The translations under genes and the position numbers were made by a program. A stretch of 64,000 nucleotides of DNA. It comes from Brettanomyces bruxellensis (Eukaryota > Ascomycota > Pichiomycetes > Pichiales > Pichiaceae). The notes under the pieces are model-generated. The model was not told the DNA's origin. It saw only the letters and a program-made list of their open reading frames with translations, and did no database searches. Below are positions 1-10,232 of this stretch, one piece after another; positions within the stretch are counted from its first letter, which is position 1, and every line of letters starts with the position of its first letter. The stretch lies in assembly GCF_011074885.1 (NCBI RefSeq), contig NC_054690.1, forward strand, positions 2,485,001 through 2,549,000, read 5' to 3'.

Positions 1-497
1 ATATCTTAATATAAGCCATTATTCTATCAACATGCCTTCCAATCCTTCGGATAACTTATAATATACCCCAAAAAGGGGTAATACTACTGCCGAAACAGGT
101 CAGGCTCCCTTTTTAGAGCCAAATACGAGTTATTCGGATTCCTCCGCGAATTCTATAACTCAACAATATATTACATCGACGCGTCGAAGTTTATTAATTT
201 CTACCCTCAATTTTTCTTGAGGGAATGTTCTAAGGTGGAAAAATATATTCACATTCTCGAAAGTGGTTACCAATGTGCGCAAAGCCTGACCTTCTCTCTC
301 TTCTCGTGACACAGGTATCAGTTCTTTGTACATGTAAGTAGTATATTAACTCGCTATCATATAATAATTGTCTTTTATTACGCCTCTGGTGTGCTGGTTC
401 ACATTTACGGATAATTTTTGCATATTGACATTTTGTTGTTATTAATTAATTTCTTCTTTACTTGCCCCAGCTTTGAAACCGAACTTTTATTGTTACC
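1..497. other. 5' flank of RSR1
   Basis: I see no gene here. Two small hairpin-capable inverted repeats lie near the left edge: CCCC/GGGG around 66-78 and GGCTC/GAGCC around 103-120. A perfect 12-bp palindrome lies at 176-187. The rest looks like promoter and leader sequence for RSR1. Confidence 0.5.
176..187. promoter_or_regulatory. Palindrome containing an MCB-type site (ACGCGT)
   Basis: The 12-bp palindrome TCGACGCGTCGA contains ACGCGT at 179-184, about 310 bp upstream of the RSR1 start codon. ACGCGT is the MluI cell-cycle box bound by the MBF factor at G1/S genes in yeasts. Regulation of RSR1 by it is inference from position alone. Confidence 0.35.
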
Positions 498-1612
498 ATG
501 AGAGGTAAGTTTTTAATATCGAATGATTAGGAAGTCTCACTTCCTTAATTTACGCACTATTGAGTTGAAACATCGCATACGTATATGGATATGACTGTCC
601 CTGAGTCTATTTCTCTATGGACTTTAAGTTAGGGAATAGTGGCTAATGCATCTGATTTTCACATAATTTGGTGACGGGATGATTCAACTGCGCTGGCCTG
701 TTTAGCTTAATATGTATGCTTACTTTGTGGATTAGTATGTTTTTGCAATTAAGGGTCATTCTTGTGTTGGTTGTCAGTCATCCTTTCTTTTCTATCACTA
801 AGTCTGTAACCTTGACCGCAATATGAGCATCGTTACTAACAGATCCAAAATGATTATTTCGTTTAGATTACAAATTAGTGGTACTTGGAGCTGGAGGTGT
901 TGGAAAATCATGTTTGACTGTTCAGTTTGTTCAAGAGGTATATATCGACAGTTACGATCCTACGATTGAAGATTCATATACAAAAGAAATAGAAGTTGAT
1001 GGACGTGCGTGTAACTTGGAAATCTTAGACACCGCTGGTGTTGCACAGTTCACGGCTATGCGTGAGTTGTACATAAAAAATGGGCAAGGATTTGTACTTG
1101 TTTATTCAGTTACAGATCGTCAATCCTTGCAAGAATTGTTGGCAATCCGAGAACAGATACTACGAATTAAAAATTCTTCAAGCGTGCCAATGGTTCTTGT
1201 CGGTAATAAGTGTGATTTGACTGACGAGAGAGAGCTTACACCTGAAGATGGAATTGATGTTTCTCGTCGTTGGAATAAGGTGCCTTTCTATGAGACTAGT
1301 GCCTTGTATAGAATGAATGTGGAGGATGCTTTTGTTGATGTTGTTCGTCAAATCATTCGGAAGGAAGTCCAGCAACAACAACAACAACAACAAAAATTAC
1401 AGCTTAAGCGTGCCAATTCGGTTACAGAATCACCTGGATTTCCTTCAGTTGGGAATGCTGTTCCCACTAAATCTCCACCACAGTCTGTTTTTGCTCCAAA
1501 TGCAAATGGGGGCAAATTAACCGCGCCAGGAGTTCTATATGCTGGAGCCCAGGTCAGCTCACAAAAAAAGAAAAAGAGAAAGAAATGGTATAGTAAATGT
1601 ACTATATTATAG
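498..1612 (+). CDS. RSR1: Ras-family GTPase Rsr1/Bud1 (spliced)
   Basis: Rsr1 is the plasma-membrane GTPase that selects the bud site and helps recruit Cdc42 regulators. The CDS joins 498-504 to 867-1612, giving 250 residues that begin [17 protein letters not shown], the classic Ras/Rsr1 start. The P-loop is at residues 10-17, the effector loop YDPTIEDSY at 32-40, a DTAG motif near 57, NKCD near 116 and ETSA near 145. A glutamine run from a CAA repeat (about 1371-1393) follows the G domain. A lysine-rich tail ends in CTIL, a CAAX box whose final Leu predicts geranylgeranylation. Without the 7-base first exon the protein would lack its first six residues and have no ATG at the right place. The polyglutamine linker is variable in the family. 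Confidence 0.93.
505..866 (+). other. RSR1: Spliceosomal intron of RSR1
   Basis: The intron is 362 nt long. It opens with GTAAGT right after ATGAGAG, has a TACTAAC branch point at 834-840 and ends in TTTAG at 866. Removing it restores the conserved MRDYKLVV start. Confidence 0.9.
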
Positions 1613-1782
1613 ATAGATGATTTTCAGCTTTATTTCATTGGTATTCCGCTCCTTTTTCTTTATGAATATTAGATACTGTATTATTTTAACTGTGACACCA
1701 AATTCCTTATTAGAAGTATAGAGTATTCAACATCCATTTGATTATATTAAATGCAGAGATTTGAAATAGGTAAAAAAATAAA

Positions 1783-1864
1783 TGATAGCCGTGGGGTTCG
1801 AACCCACGCCTCCGAAGAGACCAGGACCTTAACCTGACGCCTTAGACCACTCGGCCAGGCTACC
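1783..1864 (-). tRNA. tRNA-Leu (anticodon AAG)
   Basis: Read on the minus strand, the acceptor arm GGTAGCC pairs with GGCTATC and is followed by discriminator base A. The D arm is GGCCGAGTGGTCTAAGGC. The anticodon stem TCAGG/CCTGG encloses the loop TTAAGGT, giving anticodon AAG for CUU/CUC leucine codons. A short variable arm precedes the T arm GTGGG-TTCGAAC-CCCAC. Length (82 nt) and arms are those of a class II leucine tRNA, without an intron. An identical copy lies at 6700-6781. LTR sequence starts 12 bp upstream of the mature 5' end. Confidence 0.95.
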
Positions 1865-1876
1865 ATTAACGGTTAT

Positions 1877-2465
1877 TGTAAGGGGTCTGCTTTGGTTTGA
1901 ACCTAAATTATTTTAGATTATGTAAGTACAAAGTGATTTGTGTGTTTGTTTTGAAGTGTTGAATCAAACCACTAAAAGATGAAGTATTGTATGTTGTAAA
2001 ATAGTGTTTTTAGAATGTTATGATGTAATTTAAGTAAGTGCGGAAGTAATGTATAATGAAATAATCTACTAGTTTGTATTCACTAGGATATAGATAAAAG
2101 CACCCCTTTGTATATGTTTATAATTTGAAGTGTTATTATATTTATTTTAATGACTTGTTTTTTTATTTGTTTGTTTGTTTTTCTTATTTTTATCTTCTTG
2201 TTATATTTTCTCTTATTCTTATCTCTGTTCTTCTTATTCTCTTCTGTCTTCTTCTTATCTAAGCTGTTGCTTCTTCTTTCTTATCTTCATCTTGAGTTTT
2301 CCAAAAAGGCTAAATACTCATTTAATATTTTCTCGTTTTTCTGCTTAATAAAATATTTGCATCTCGTCGTCCAATTTTAATAAATAATTCGCTCATGTTG
2401 CTTCGCTCATAATATTACGTAACCATTTGGATAACACGTGACTTTTCCTTGTTCGATCCCTCACA
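1877..2465 (+). mobile_element. LTR (family 1b), nearest the tRNA
   Basis: The sequence starts TGTAAGGGGTC, 12 bp upstream of the tRNA-Leu 5' end, and may end TCACA at 2465, just before GTTA and the next LTR. Positions 1877 to about 2048 closely match 3687 to about 3857. After that the two copies diverge, so the right boundary is inferred from the TG...CA rule and the adjoining LTR. The second half is a pyrimidine-rich stretch that gives a long meaningless frame. No protein-coding retroelement sequence is present. Confidence 0.6.
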
Positions 2466-2469
2466 GTTA

Positions 2470-3135
2470 TGTAAGGGGTCAAACCAAGCGCATATTGGTT
2501 TAAAGCCAGATAAAATATTAATGAATTCATTTACCTGATTAGGTAACACGGAAAGATATAAATAGTTTCCGAAATAATTTATGAGAAGCGCGAATAAGAA
2601 ATAAAGCGTACTGAAAGGATAGTGACCCGAAGGACAATAAGAAAGAGCTACATCGGAATAAGCTGACTAATATTCGTGTGGCGACTGCATATGCAAAACA
2701 ACAGGTTTTTGCATGATCGCGGGTTATGCTGAATTCACATAATGTGATGTTCCCAAACAGGATGGATTCCTCTTTGGCATATAATTTGTTATTGTATGAA
2801 ATTGGAAGAGAAATGGAAGAAGTGTCATTCTCCATTTAATATAAATATGTGCCCTTGCCCTCCTTTGATACAGAGGCAAGGTTAGATTATGATTTAGTTA
2901 TTTTTCGGGAAAGGGAGATTGAAAAGATAAGTGATTAGATAGAATAATGAAAAAAATATAATAGTTCATAGAGAGCTATGAGATAAGAGATATGAAAGGA
3001 TACGAGAAGTATCAGATAACAATCTTATTAATCTATTATATATCTTTAGACGGATTTGGTAATCATCTAAAGAATCCTTATACTTCAGGTTATTAAAAAA
3101 ATAATATTTTGTTACCTTCAGTCCGACCATTTACA
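2470..3135 (+). mobile_element. Solo LTR (family 1a)
   Basis: This 666-bp element starts TGTAAGGGGTC and ends GACCATTTACA, so its ends form the 5-bp inverted repeat TGTAA/TTACA. It is preceded by AGTTA and followed by GGTTA. Its right part (about 3001-3135) is repeated at 3541-3681 and, inverted, at 6793-6984. Its middle is repeated inverted at 7596-7946. A frame on the minus strand across 2539-2835 is LTR sequence rather than a gene, since it recurs in the other LTR copy. Confidence 0.85.
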
Positions 3136-3140
3136 GGTTA

Positions 3141-3681
3141 TGTAAGGGGTCAAGTCAATAACCCATTGGTTTAAAGCCAGAAAAATAATTGAAAGTCACG
3201 GTTCCCAATAAGGAAAGGGAAAGTGAGAAATATTCTGACTTGGTCCGAAATAAGAGTCACGCGAGAGATGAATTAATTTCATGTTTAAAATAACTATGAG
3301 CTAATTAACAATAGTAATTAAGTCAAGAGAATTGACTTCTGGTTAAAGGATGGACGGGGACAGTCCATGCCATTGTAAATGACTGACGAACGTTTCCCGA
3401 GGAGGGAAAGTGTCTTCCGTAGTCATGAACTGATATTAGTAAAATAATAATTAATTTCGGGAAATGTGTCATTTCCATTTAATATATATAGAGGTCCTTA
3501 CCCTCTGGTAATGAGAGAAGGATGGAAAGAAATCTGAAGAAAGAAAGATACGAGAAGTATCAGATAACAATCTTATTAATCTATTATATATCTTTAGACG
3601 GATTTGGTAATCATCTAAAGAATCCTTATACTTCAGGTTATTGAAAATAATATTTTGTTACCTTCAGTCCGACCATTTACA
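3141..3681 (+). mobile_element. Solo LTR (family 1a), flanked by GGTTA on both sides
   Basis: This 541-bp element starts TGTAAGGGGTC and ends GACCATTTACA. It has the word GGTTA at 3136-3140 and again at 3682-3686, a perfect 5-bp target duplication. The last 140 bp are nearly identical to the preceding LTR, while the first part is more diverged and shorter. No internal retrotransposon sequence adjoins it, so it is a solo LTR left by recombination. Confidence 0.88.
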
Positions 3682-3686
3682 GGTTA

Positions 3687-4413
3687 TGTAAGGGTTCTGC
3701 TTTGGTTTGAACCTAAATTATTTTAGATTATGTAAGTACAAAGTGATTTGTGTGTTTGTTTTGAAGTGTTGAATCAAACCACCAAAAGATGAAGTATTGT
3801 ACGTTGTAAAGTAATGTTTTTAGAATGTTATGATGTAATTTAAGTAAGTGCGGATGTCAGAGTATATAAATCCCGTGTGACATTTGTATCTGCTTAATTG
3901 CTCACATATCTCTGTGCCGTAGCACTACCGAGCGCGCAGATGCCCAAGGTTAGGAACGAGATTGGCCATATAGTTCGGATATAGAAAAGACTTCTGTTGT
4001 ATAGAATGACCCCTATAACAAAATAGGGTCCCTACGAACACGTTTGTAATCCAGCGAGAACCCGAAGGTTACTCTTGGTTTCAGCTGAAGGTTCACTTCA
4101 AGATGGATTTCCTTATATGAATATGTATTGCAAATTACACAATAAAGTCGTCGTCCCTTCTAAGAGACACATAGTATATAAGGAAAAAGTAGTACATACA
4201 TATAAGAGATACTTTTCCGCAGAAGTGGAATAGGTCATTCTCAGCCGAAAGTGAATTAGGGAGAAATTTATTTCACAGGAAAAATTTCCCCGCGAATCAT
4301 TTCTCATGTCTGTCTGAACATTAATTTGATTCACATATTATAAATCAAATACCAGTTGAACCTTTATGCGTTATTAACATACAAAACATTATTATAACTC
4401 ATAGGTTCCGACA
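3687..4413 (+). mobile_element. LTR (family 1b), right edge uncertain
   Basis: It starts TGTAAGGGTTCTGC directly after GGTTA and matches the tRNA-proximal LTR until about 3857. A TATA-like GTATATAAAT follows near 3861, as in an LTR promoter. The right edge is not certain. A candidate end is ...GGTTCCGACA at about 4413, and the stretch 4313-4413 recurs in diverged form at 7981-8080. No matching target duplication is seen at that end. Confidence 0.5.
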
Positions 4414-4450
4414 AAAAGAGATAAAGTAAAGTAAAAATAAAAAGGAAAAT

Positions 4451-5060
4451 TGTCGGACATATGAGAATATTACCTAGTATTAGATAATCTATTATTATAT
4501 GTCATTAGATTTATTTGTTTTGAGATCTGAACTTATTCTAAAATAACGAAGATTTAGAATAATATCTATTAGAGACAATCCTGGATAAAATGCACTAACT
4601 GTGTATGTTAGGGAATCAGCAGAAAAATAATTAAGCGCGATCATAATTCTGTTTCTGAGAATTAGATCTTTTTTTATATTATGTATGATTACCTCACTTT
4701 ATTTTCCTTTTTATTTTTACTTTACTTTACCTCTTTTTATATAACTTGTTTCTTCTACGAAGGGATGAGACCCGATAGCCTATTTTGCAATACAACTAGT
4801 TCGACTCCACTTTGATGGTAACAGAGTAAAGGAAGTAAATTCATTTTCTTCTATGGTGACACATACACAATTGTTAGAATGTTAAAGGCATTAACATTAT
4901 CACACAGACCACTTGGTACATTTATATCCACCCACTTAGGTAACCGACCTTACAATTGTCTGAATCTCCCCGACTGCTAGGTTCTTATTAGTTCTATTAA
5001 AGAAGGAGTTTGATAGCTAAAGCCCGGGAGTAACTCATAAGGTTTCTCTTAACTCCGACA
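4451..5060 (+). mobile_element. Solo LTR (family 2) with AAAAT target duplication
   Basis: This 610-bp element starts TGTCGGA and ends TCCGACA, a 7-bp terminal inverted repeat with TG...CA ends. AAAAT precedes it (4446-4450) and follows it (5061-5065), a perfect target duplication. A nearly identical 611-bp copy lies at 6985-7595. It interrupts an older, inverted LTR of the same family. Confidence 0.9.
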
Positions 5061-5315
5061 AAAATAAAGTGAGGTAATCATACATAATATAAAAAAAGAT
5101 CTAATTCTCAGAAACAGAATTATGATCGCGCATAATTATTTTTCTGCTGATTCCCTAACATACACAGTTAGTGCATTTTATCCAGGATTGTCTCTAATAG
5201 ATATTATTCTAACTCTCCGTTATTTAGGAATAAGTTCAGATTTCAAAACAAATAAATCTAATGACATATAATAATATATGGCGTAATACTAGGTAATATT
5301 TCCATTTATCCGACA
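5061..5315 (-). mobile_element. Inverted family 2 LTR fragment split by the 4451-5060 LTR
   Basis: On the minus strand this begins TGTCGGA at 5315 and matches about the first 255 bases of the 4451-5060 LTR with moderate divergence. The continuation is on the far side of the inserted LTR at about 4418-4450, after which it is truncated. The insertion point corresponds to the homologous position inside the inserted LTR itself (ATTTT at 4701-4705). Confidence 0.8.
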
Positions 5316-6699
5316 CTTGCATACCATTATTAAGGTAAAATAGAGCTCACTGATCAAGTCCATTTAGGTTCCTAAATGAATAAATGCTACTGTTTTTAAA
5401 GTACATTTACTACCTTCTTTCAGAACCACTTCTGTTACCATAGCTCTAGCCATATGATATTTCCGTCCAAAACGTAGAACATAAATATTTCTCCGATGAT
5501 TTTGAAAGTTAATGGCGATTTGGGGGCTTCTATTTGGAACAAAAAAATGGTATACTCTAAATACCTACCAAGTCTAATTTTTATGGACGTCGTTATCTAT
5601 CTGGTTGGATTTTGTATTACTAATTTGCGCATTGATGTTCAGAAAAAATATGTTTTGGGTACCCATACTGATAAGATTTTGGCCCTGCAATAATGCAATG
5701 CTTCCTTTTTGGCATTATAGTAGTAAATACTGACAAATTAAAGGCACTGCTGAAACAAAGGAACTGTATTCCTATGCAATTATTATTGATGTGCCTAATA
5801 ATTACAAGGTGCAGTTTTATCTGAAGTACAGAGAGGACTCAACTTTGTCAACGAAATATTGCAAGGGTTGATTATCCTACTACAATAGGTTTGTCGATCG
5901 TCGCGTCTATATTAAAACCACCCCGCCTTATTTTATACCAAAAAAGCCTCACTCTTAAGGGTTAAAGGTATTTAAGTATGTGCATTTTCCCTTTCCATTC
6001 TAATTCTTTACCCTTTCTTCTCTTTTTTTCTTTAGCCTCAAAAGCACTCTCACTAGTTGACGAAAAACTCCATAAAGTAATTGGCGTCACATTTATAACC
6101 AAAACCCCTTTAAATAGTATACCTACCATTTTATTTTTATTTTTCCTAAATATTGTAAATGACCATCATTCCGCAAAAAACCTTTCATCTAAGCACTAAT
6201 ACCGTGAAAAATATAGAATTCTCACCATTAATCATCACACAAGTAAATAACTATTTGTTATCCAAAGTATACTGGTTTTATTACTTGTTATGTAACATAT
6301 TTGTTGATAGATGTTCTAGCCTGCCATGCTTTACGCCCAAGAAGAATGCAAATTTCCTTTTATTTATTTATTCTTCCTTCCCTGTTATTTAGTGTCATTC
6401 TGTTTCTTAGCATTAAAAATACACAATATACTAGTTAACGAAAACTTCATAAACTAATAGGTGTCACCAAACTCATTCAAAAAAGTTTTACAGCTCATCC
6501 ATAATTTGGATAGAACTAAGATGTCACCAATGGGCTTGAACAACTGGAAAATCGAAGGCTATTTGAACTGTATCAATCATATAATAATTATAACATACAA
6601 CATAGCAAATCTGCGATACTACTACTATCGTCAGCACACATATTCATTTTATACCAGATCAACTCTGCATGCTATGTTTCCGACATAAGCAAAAATAAA
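5316..6699. other. Gene-free stretch between LTRs and the second tRNA
   Basis: Only short frames occur, without recognisable motifs or convincing starts. A diverged direct repeat of about 40 bp is visible at 6051-6090 and 6429-6467 (about four fifths identical by eye). Similar AT- and pyrimidine-rich flanks lie before each copy, so older repeats may underlie the stretch. Confidence 0.5.
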
Positions 6700-6781
6700 T
6701 GATAGCCGTGGGGTTCGAACCCACGCCTCCGAAGAGACCAGGACCTTAACCTGACGCCTTAGACCACTCGGCCAGGCTACC
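6700..6781 (-). tRNA. tRNA-Leu (anticodon AAG), second copy
   Basis: This is base-for-base identical to the tRNA at 1783-1864, with all arms intact. The 3' flank (AAATAAAT) and about 10 bp of the 5' flank (ATTAACG, then R, then TTA) are also shared, so a duplicated unit slightly larger than the gene is present. An inverted family 1a LTR starts 11 bp upstream of its mature 5' end. Confidence 0.95.
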
Positions 6782-6792
6782 ATTAACGATTA

Positions 6793-7946
6793 TGTAAATG
6801 GTCGGACTGAAGGTAACAAAATATTATTTTTTAATAACCTGAAGTATAAGGATTCTTTAGATGATTACCAAATCCGTCTAAAGATATATAATAGATTAAT
6901 AAGATTGTTATCTGATACTTCTCGTATCCTTTCATATCTCTTATCTCATGGCTATCTATGAAACATTTTATTCGTTCATTATTCTGTCGGACATATGAGA
7001 ATATTACCTAGTATTAGGTAATCTATTATTATATGTCATTAGATTTATTTGTTTTTGAGATCTGAACTTATTCTAAAATAACGAAGATTTAGAATAATAT
7101 CTAATAGAGACAATCCTGGATAAAATGCACTAACTGTGTATGTTAGGGAATCAGCAGAAAAATAATTATGCGCGATCATAATTCTGTTTCTGAGAATTAA
7201 ATCTTTTTTTTTATTATGTATGATTACCTCACTTTATTTTCCTTTTTATTTTTACTTTACTTTACCTCTTTTTATATAACTTGTTTCTTCTACGAAGGGA
7301 CGAGACCCGATAGCCTATTTTGCAATACAACTAGTTCGACTCCACTTTGATGGTAACAGAGTAAAGGAAGTAAATTCATTTTCTTCTATGGTGATACATA
7401 CACAATTGTTAGAATGTTAAAGGCATTAACATTATCACACAGACCACTTGGTACATTTATATCCACCCACTTAGGTAACCGACCTTACAATTGTCTGAAT
7501 CTCCCCGACTGCTAGGTTCTTATTAGTTCTATTAAAGAAGGAGTTTGATAGCTAAAGCCCGGGAGTAACTCATAAGGTCTCTCTTAACTCCGACATATTC
7601 TATCTAATAACTTCATCTCCCATTTCTCTTTTTTAAAAAAATAACTAAATCATAATCTAACCTTGTCTCTATATATCAAAGTAGGGCACGGGTGCATATT
7701 TATATTAAATGGAGAATGACACTTCTTCCATTTCTCTTCCAATTTCATACAGTAACAAATTGTATGCCAAAGAGGAACCCATCCTGTTTGGGAACATCAC
7801 ATTATGTGAATTCAGCATAACCCACGATCATGCAAAAACCTGCTGTTTTGCATATGCAGTCGCCACACGAATATTAGTCAGCTTATTCCAATGTAGCTCT
7901 TTCTTATTGTCTTTCGGATCACTATCCTTTCAGTACGCTTTATTCC
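6793..7946 (-). mobile_element. Inverted family 1a LTR, split by a family 2 LTR
   Basis: It reads TGTAAATGGTC from 6793 on the plus strand, which is the 3' end of a family 1a LTR on the minus strand. Segment 6793-6984 matches the reverse complement of about 2945-3135. After the inserted LTR, segment 7596-7946 matches the reverse complement of about 2600-2945. Homology stops at about 7946, so the 5' end is missing or diverged. Confidence 0.8.
6985..7595 (+). mobile_element. Solo LTR (family 2) with TATTC target duplication
   Basis: This 611-bp copy starts TGTCGGA and ends TCCGACA. TATTC lies directly before (6980-6984) and after (7596-7600), a perfect 5-bp target duplication. Near-identity with 4451-5060 suggests the family was active recently compared with the more diverged family 2 fragment at 5061-5315. 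Confidence 0.92.
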
Positions 7947-7980
7947 TCAATAGCGTATCTTTACTTATTTATAATATCTA

Positions 7981-8080
7981 TCTGAACATTAATTTGATTC
8001 ACACTTGATACATTAAATACCATCTGAACCTAAATGAGAAAACAACACATAGAATATCATTCTAGCCTATCGGTTCTAAC
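7981..8080 (+). repeat. Diverged repeat of 4313-4413
   Basis: The stretch beginning TCTGAACATTAATTTGATTC matches 4315 onward, and the resemblance decays to the ends GGTTCTAACA here and GGTTCCGACA there. It may be the 3' end of an old LTR. The copy number in the genome cannot be judged from the window. Confidence 0.55.
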
Positions 8081-10232
8081 AAGTTCACACACTGCCTTTT
8101 CACGACTAAATTGAACAGTACTTTTTTATCTTTTTATTCATCCATTATACTATTACAAATAATAAAATATAATACACACTTATTGGGGGTTCATGTCTTA
8201 CTGATCTTGCAGGTTTCATTATTGACATACAATAACATGGTGACTTTTTACATATCAATTAATGGTGCCGTTAATAGTATAGCTGATTTGTCCATGGGCA
8301 TGGTTATTATACATCCATAATCTACAGTAAAACGTACTTAGCCGTTGATTTCTTGGATATCCAAACATATATTCCTAAAGTGTCATTTACCATATTGCTT
8401 TAACGTTAGATAATATTTCAAAATTACACGATGAAAGGCAGATGGTCAATAATATACCAACGGCTCTATTGTCCCTGATTTTTTTGGACCATAAACCGAT
8501 TTTGAAAATTCAAAATTACGGCAATGCCACCTTGTGTCATTAAATTGATGTTGAAGTTCAACGCTTTCCTTTTATACGAGCTGCTTGATTTTGCAGTGAC
8601 GACTGTATTCATTCTCAGCTCAAATATTAATGATGCATTAATTGACATGATTAAGCATACTTTGAAGTATTTTCAAAAGAAAGACCAACTGCTCATAGCT
8701 GCTTCGTTTGAATGTGGAATAGCCAAGATGTAGGTTGCAGTAGCCATCGTTATGATGGCCGATTTTCAGTTTATTGGGCCAGTGGTGTCGGAGTAGAAAT
8801 ATTTTTCTAATAATTTGGGGAAAAATGTTAAGTTTCTTTAATCCATGTTCCGTGGAAACATATCGTATATGGAAATCATGTTTCAACACCACTATTCTTT
8901 CAACATCACCTTCAGTACGTGTGAATCGCTGCTTTCAACATAAGTTGCCTGACATTTTTCTAAAATAAATGAGCCACAGAGATGAAATATTATTATTTGA
9001 TAATTAAGATCTTTGTTGATAAGCACCGAATACATAATTCTTGCTTGCTTATATACCCGGACTTTTTACTTTTTTGTGCAATGAGGTTGTTCCATCATTT
9101 TCCTCCGGTTGGTTTTGATAAGTAAAAGAAATACTTCGTTGTTCGAGTGCCAGACTCCATTTTTCTGCCTTGATTAGATTTTGTCACAGCATTACACCAC
9201 TACATTTTCAATTCAAAGTTCTTAAATGGATCATTCAGATTACCATCATAGAAAATAATAATATAAAGGAAGTTCCCAGTAATTTTTGGACATTTACAAT
9301 CTTAATCACAGGATCATGCAATGTTTCCTTGCTCATAGCAAATTCACCACATGTAGCATTTCATAAAGGTTTACTCTTGACTTTTCGGTGGTATGTAATT
9401 ATCTTTGGCAAACACCCATTTATTTTCTCACCTTTGACGTTTCTCCCTGCTTCTTTAGTCATTACTTTCTCTAAACTTTCTTCAGTAACCTAAGGAGGGC
9501 TATCTGAAACAATATGTCTTCAAAAAATTTGGACGTTATTATATTCTCAACTATGGATATAATAACGTAAATTATATAAATAGGAAAGAGTTTTGAGTCG
9601 TTTATAAGAACAACAGATCTATGTATATAACAAGCAAAAAAGTAATTCGAATTAAAGTTCTAAATAAATATCGATTTTAAAGCCTAGCTAAAAAATTTAG
9701 TAGGAATATTAGCGACATCGGGGATTAACATCAAATCAGTCAAAACAATGGAAGGTTAGAACAATTGTATCTTTAATAAAACATTTCTAATCCATGGTAC
9801 CGTGTATGAAGAAGAATGACAACTATATAAAGCCAAAATATCATCTTGTACTTATACTAAAACATAAGTACATGTTTTATACCACAATAAATATCGAGAC
9901 TATATTAAATTTGATAATACTAGCTACAGTCAACAAAATTGTAAAAATAATAAAGCTACTGAATCTACAGATTTTTCTTATGGTAGACGAAATATACAGC
10001 AATTTATGGAACTACGCCAAATATTATTCTCCATTGACCTGATACTTTTCTTGCCAGGCGGTCCTAATAACAAAAATATTTAATTCGATCTGACAATAAC
10101 ACATACAACATTCAGCTTCATTTTACAAAACAAAGTACATTCTAACATTCCCATATATTGTTGATAGAAATTTTATTCAATAAGACTTCAACCAATATAC
10201 AAACTGAATGCAGCTCACCTATTCGCATGCCA
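8081..10232. other. Gene-free 2.1-kb stretch with stop-interrupted frames
   Basis: No intact gene is supported. On the minus strand, about 9180-9495 and about 8466-8790 carry protein-like frames broken by a few stops, possibly relics of a decayed gene, but I do not recognise a family. No tRNA or LTR ends were seen. The part from about 10043 to 10232 would hold the 3' region of SPF1. Confidence 0.45.

Noticed and set aside
2150..2380. Long pyrimidine-rich open frame on the plus strand
   Set aside because: It is a low-complexity Phe/Leu-rich translation inside an LTR, with no homologous frame elsewhere.
2434..2469. GTTCGATCC, like a tRNA B box, before the 2470 LTR
   Set aside because: No A box, acceptor arm or anticodon arm can be drawn around it.
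2539..2835. Minus-strand frame, recurring at 7709-8008 on the plus strand
   Set aside because: Both are the same LTR sequence in two copies, not a gene family.
5496..5693. 65-residue frame between LTRs
   Set aside because: No recognisable motif or neighbour support; it lies in repeat-derived sequence.
1865..8080. Intact retrotransposon
   Set aside because: No gag, protease, integrase or reverse transcriptase frame occurs between any LTR pair; only solo or partial LTRs remain.
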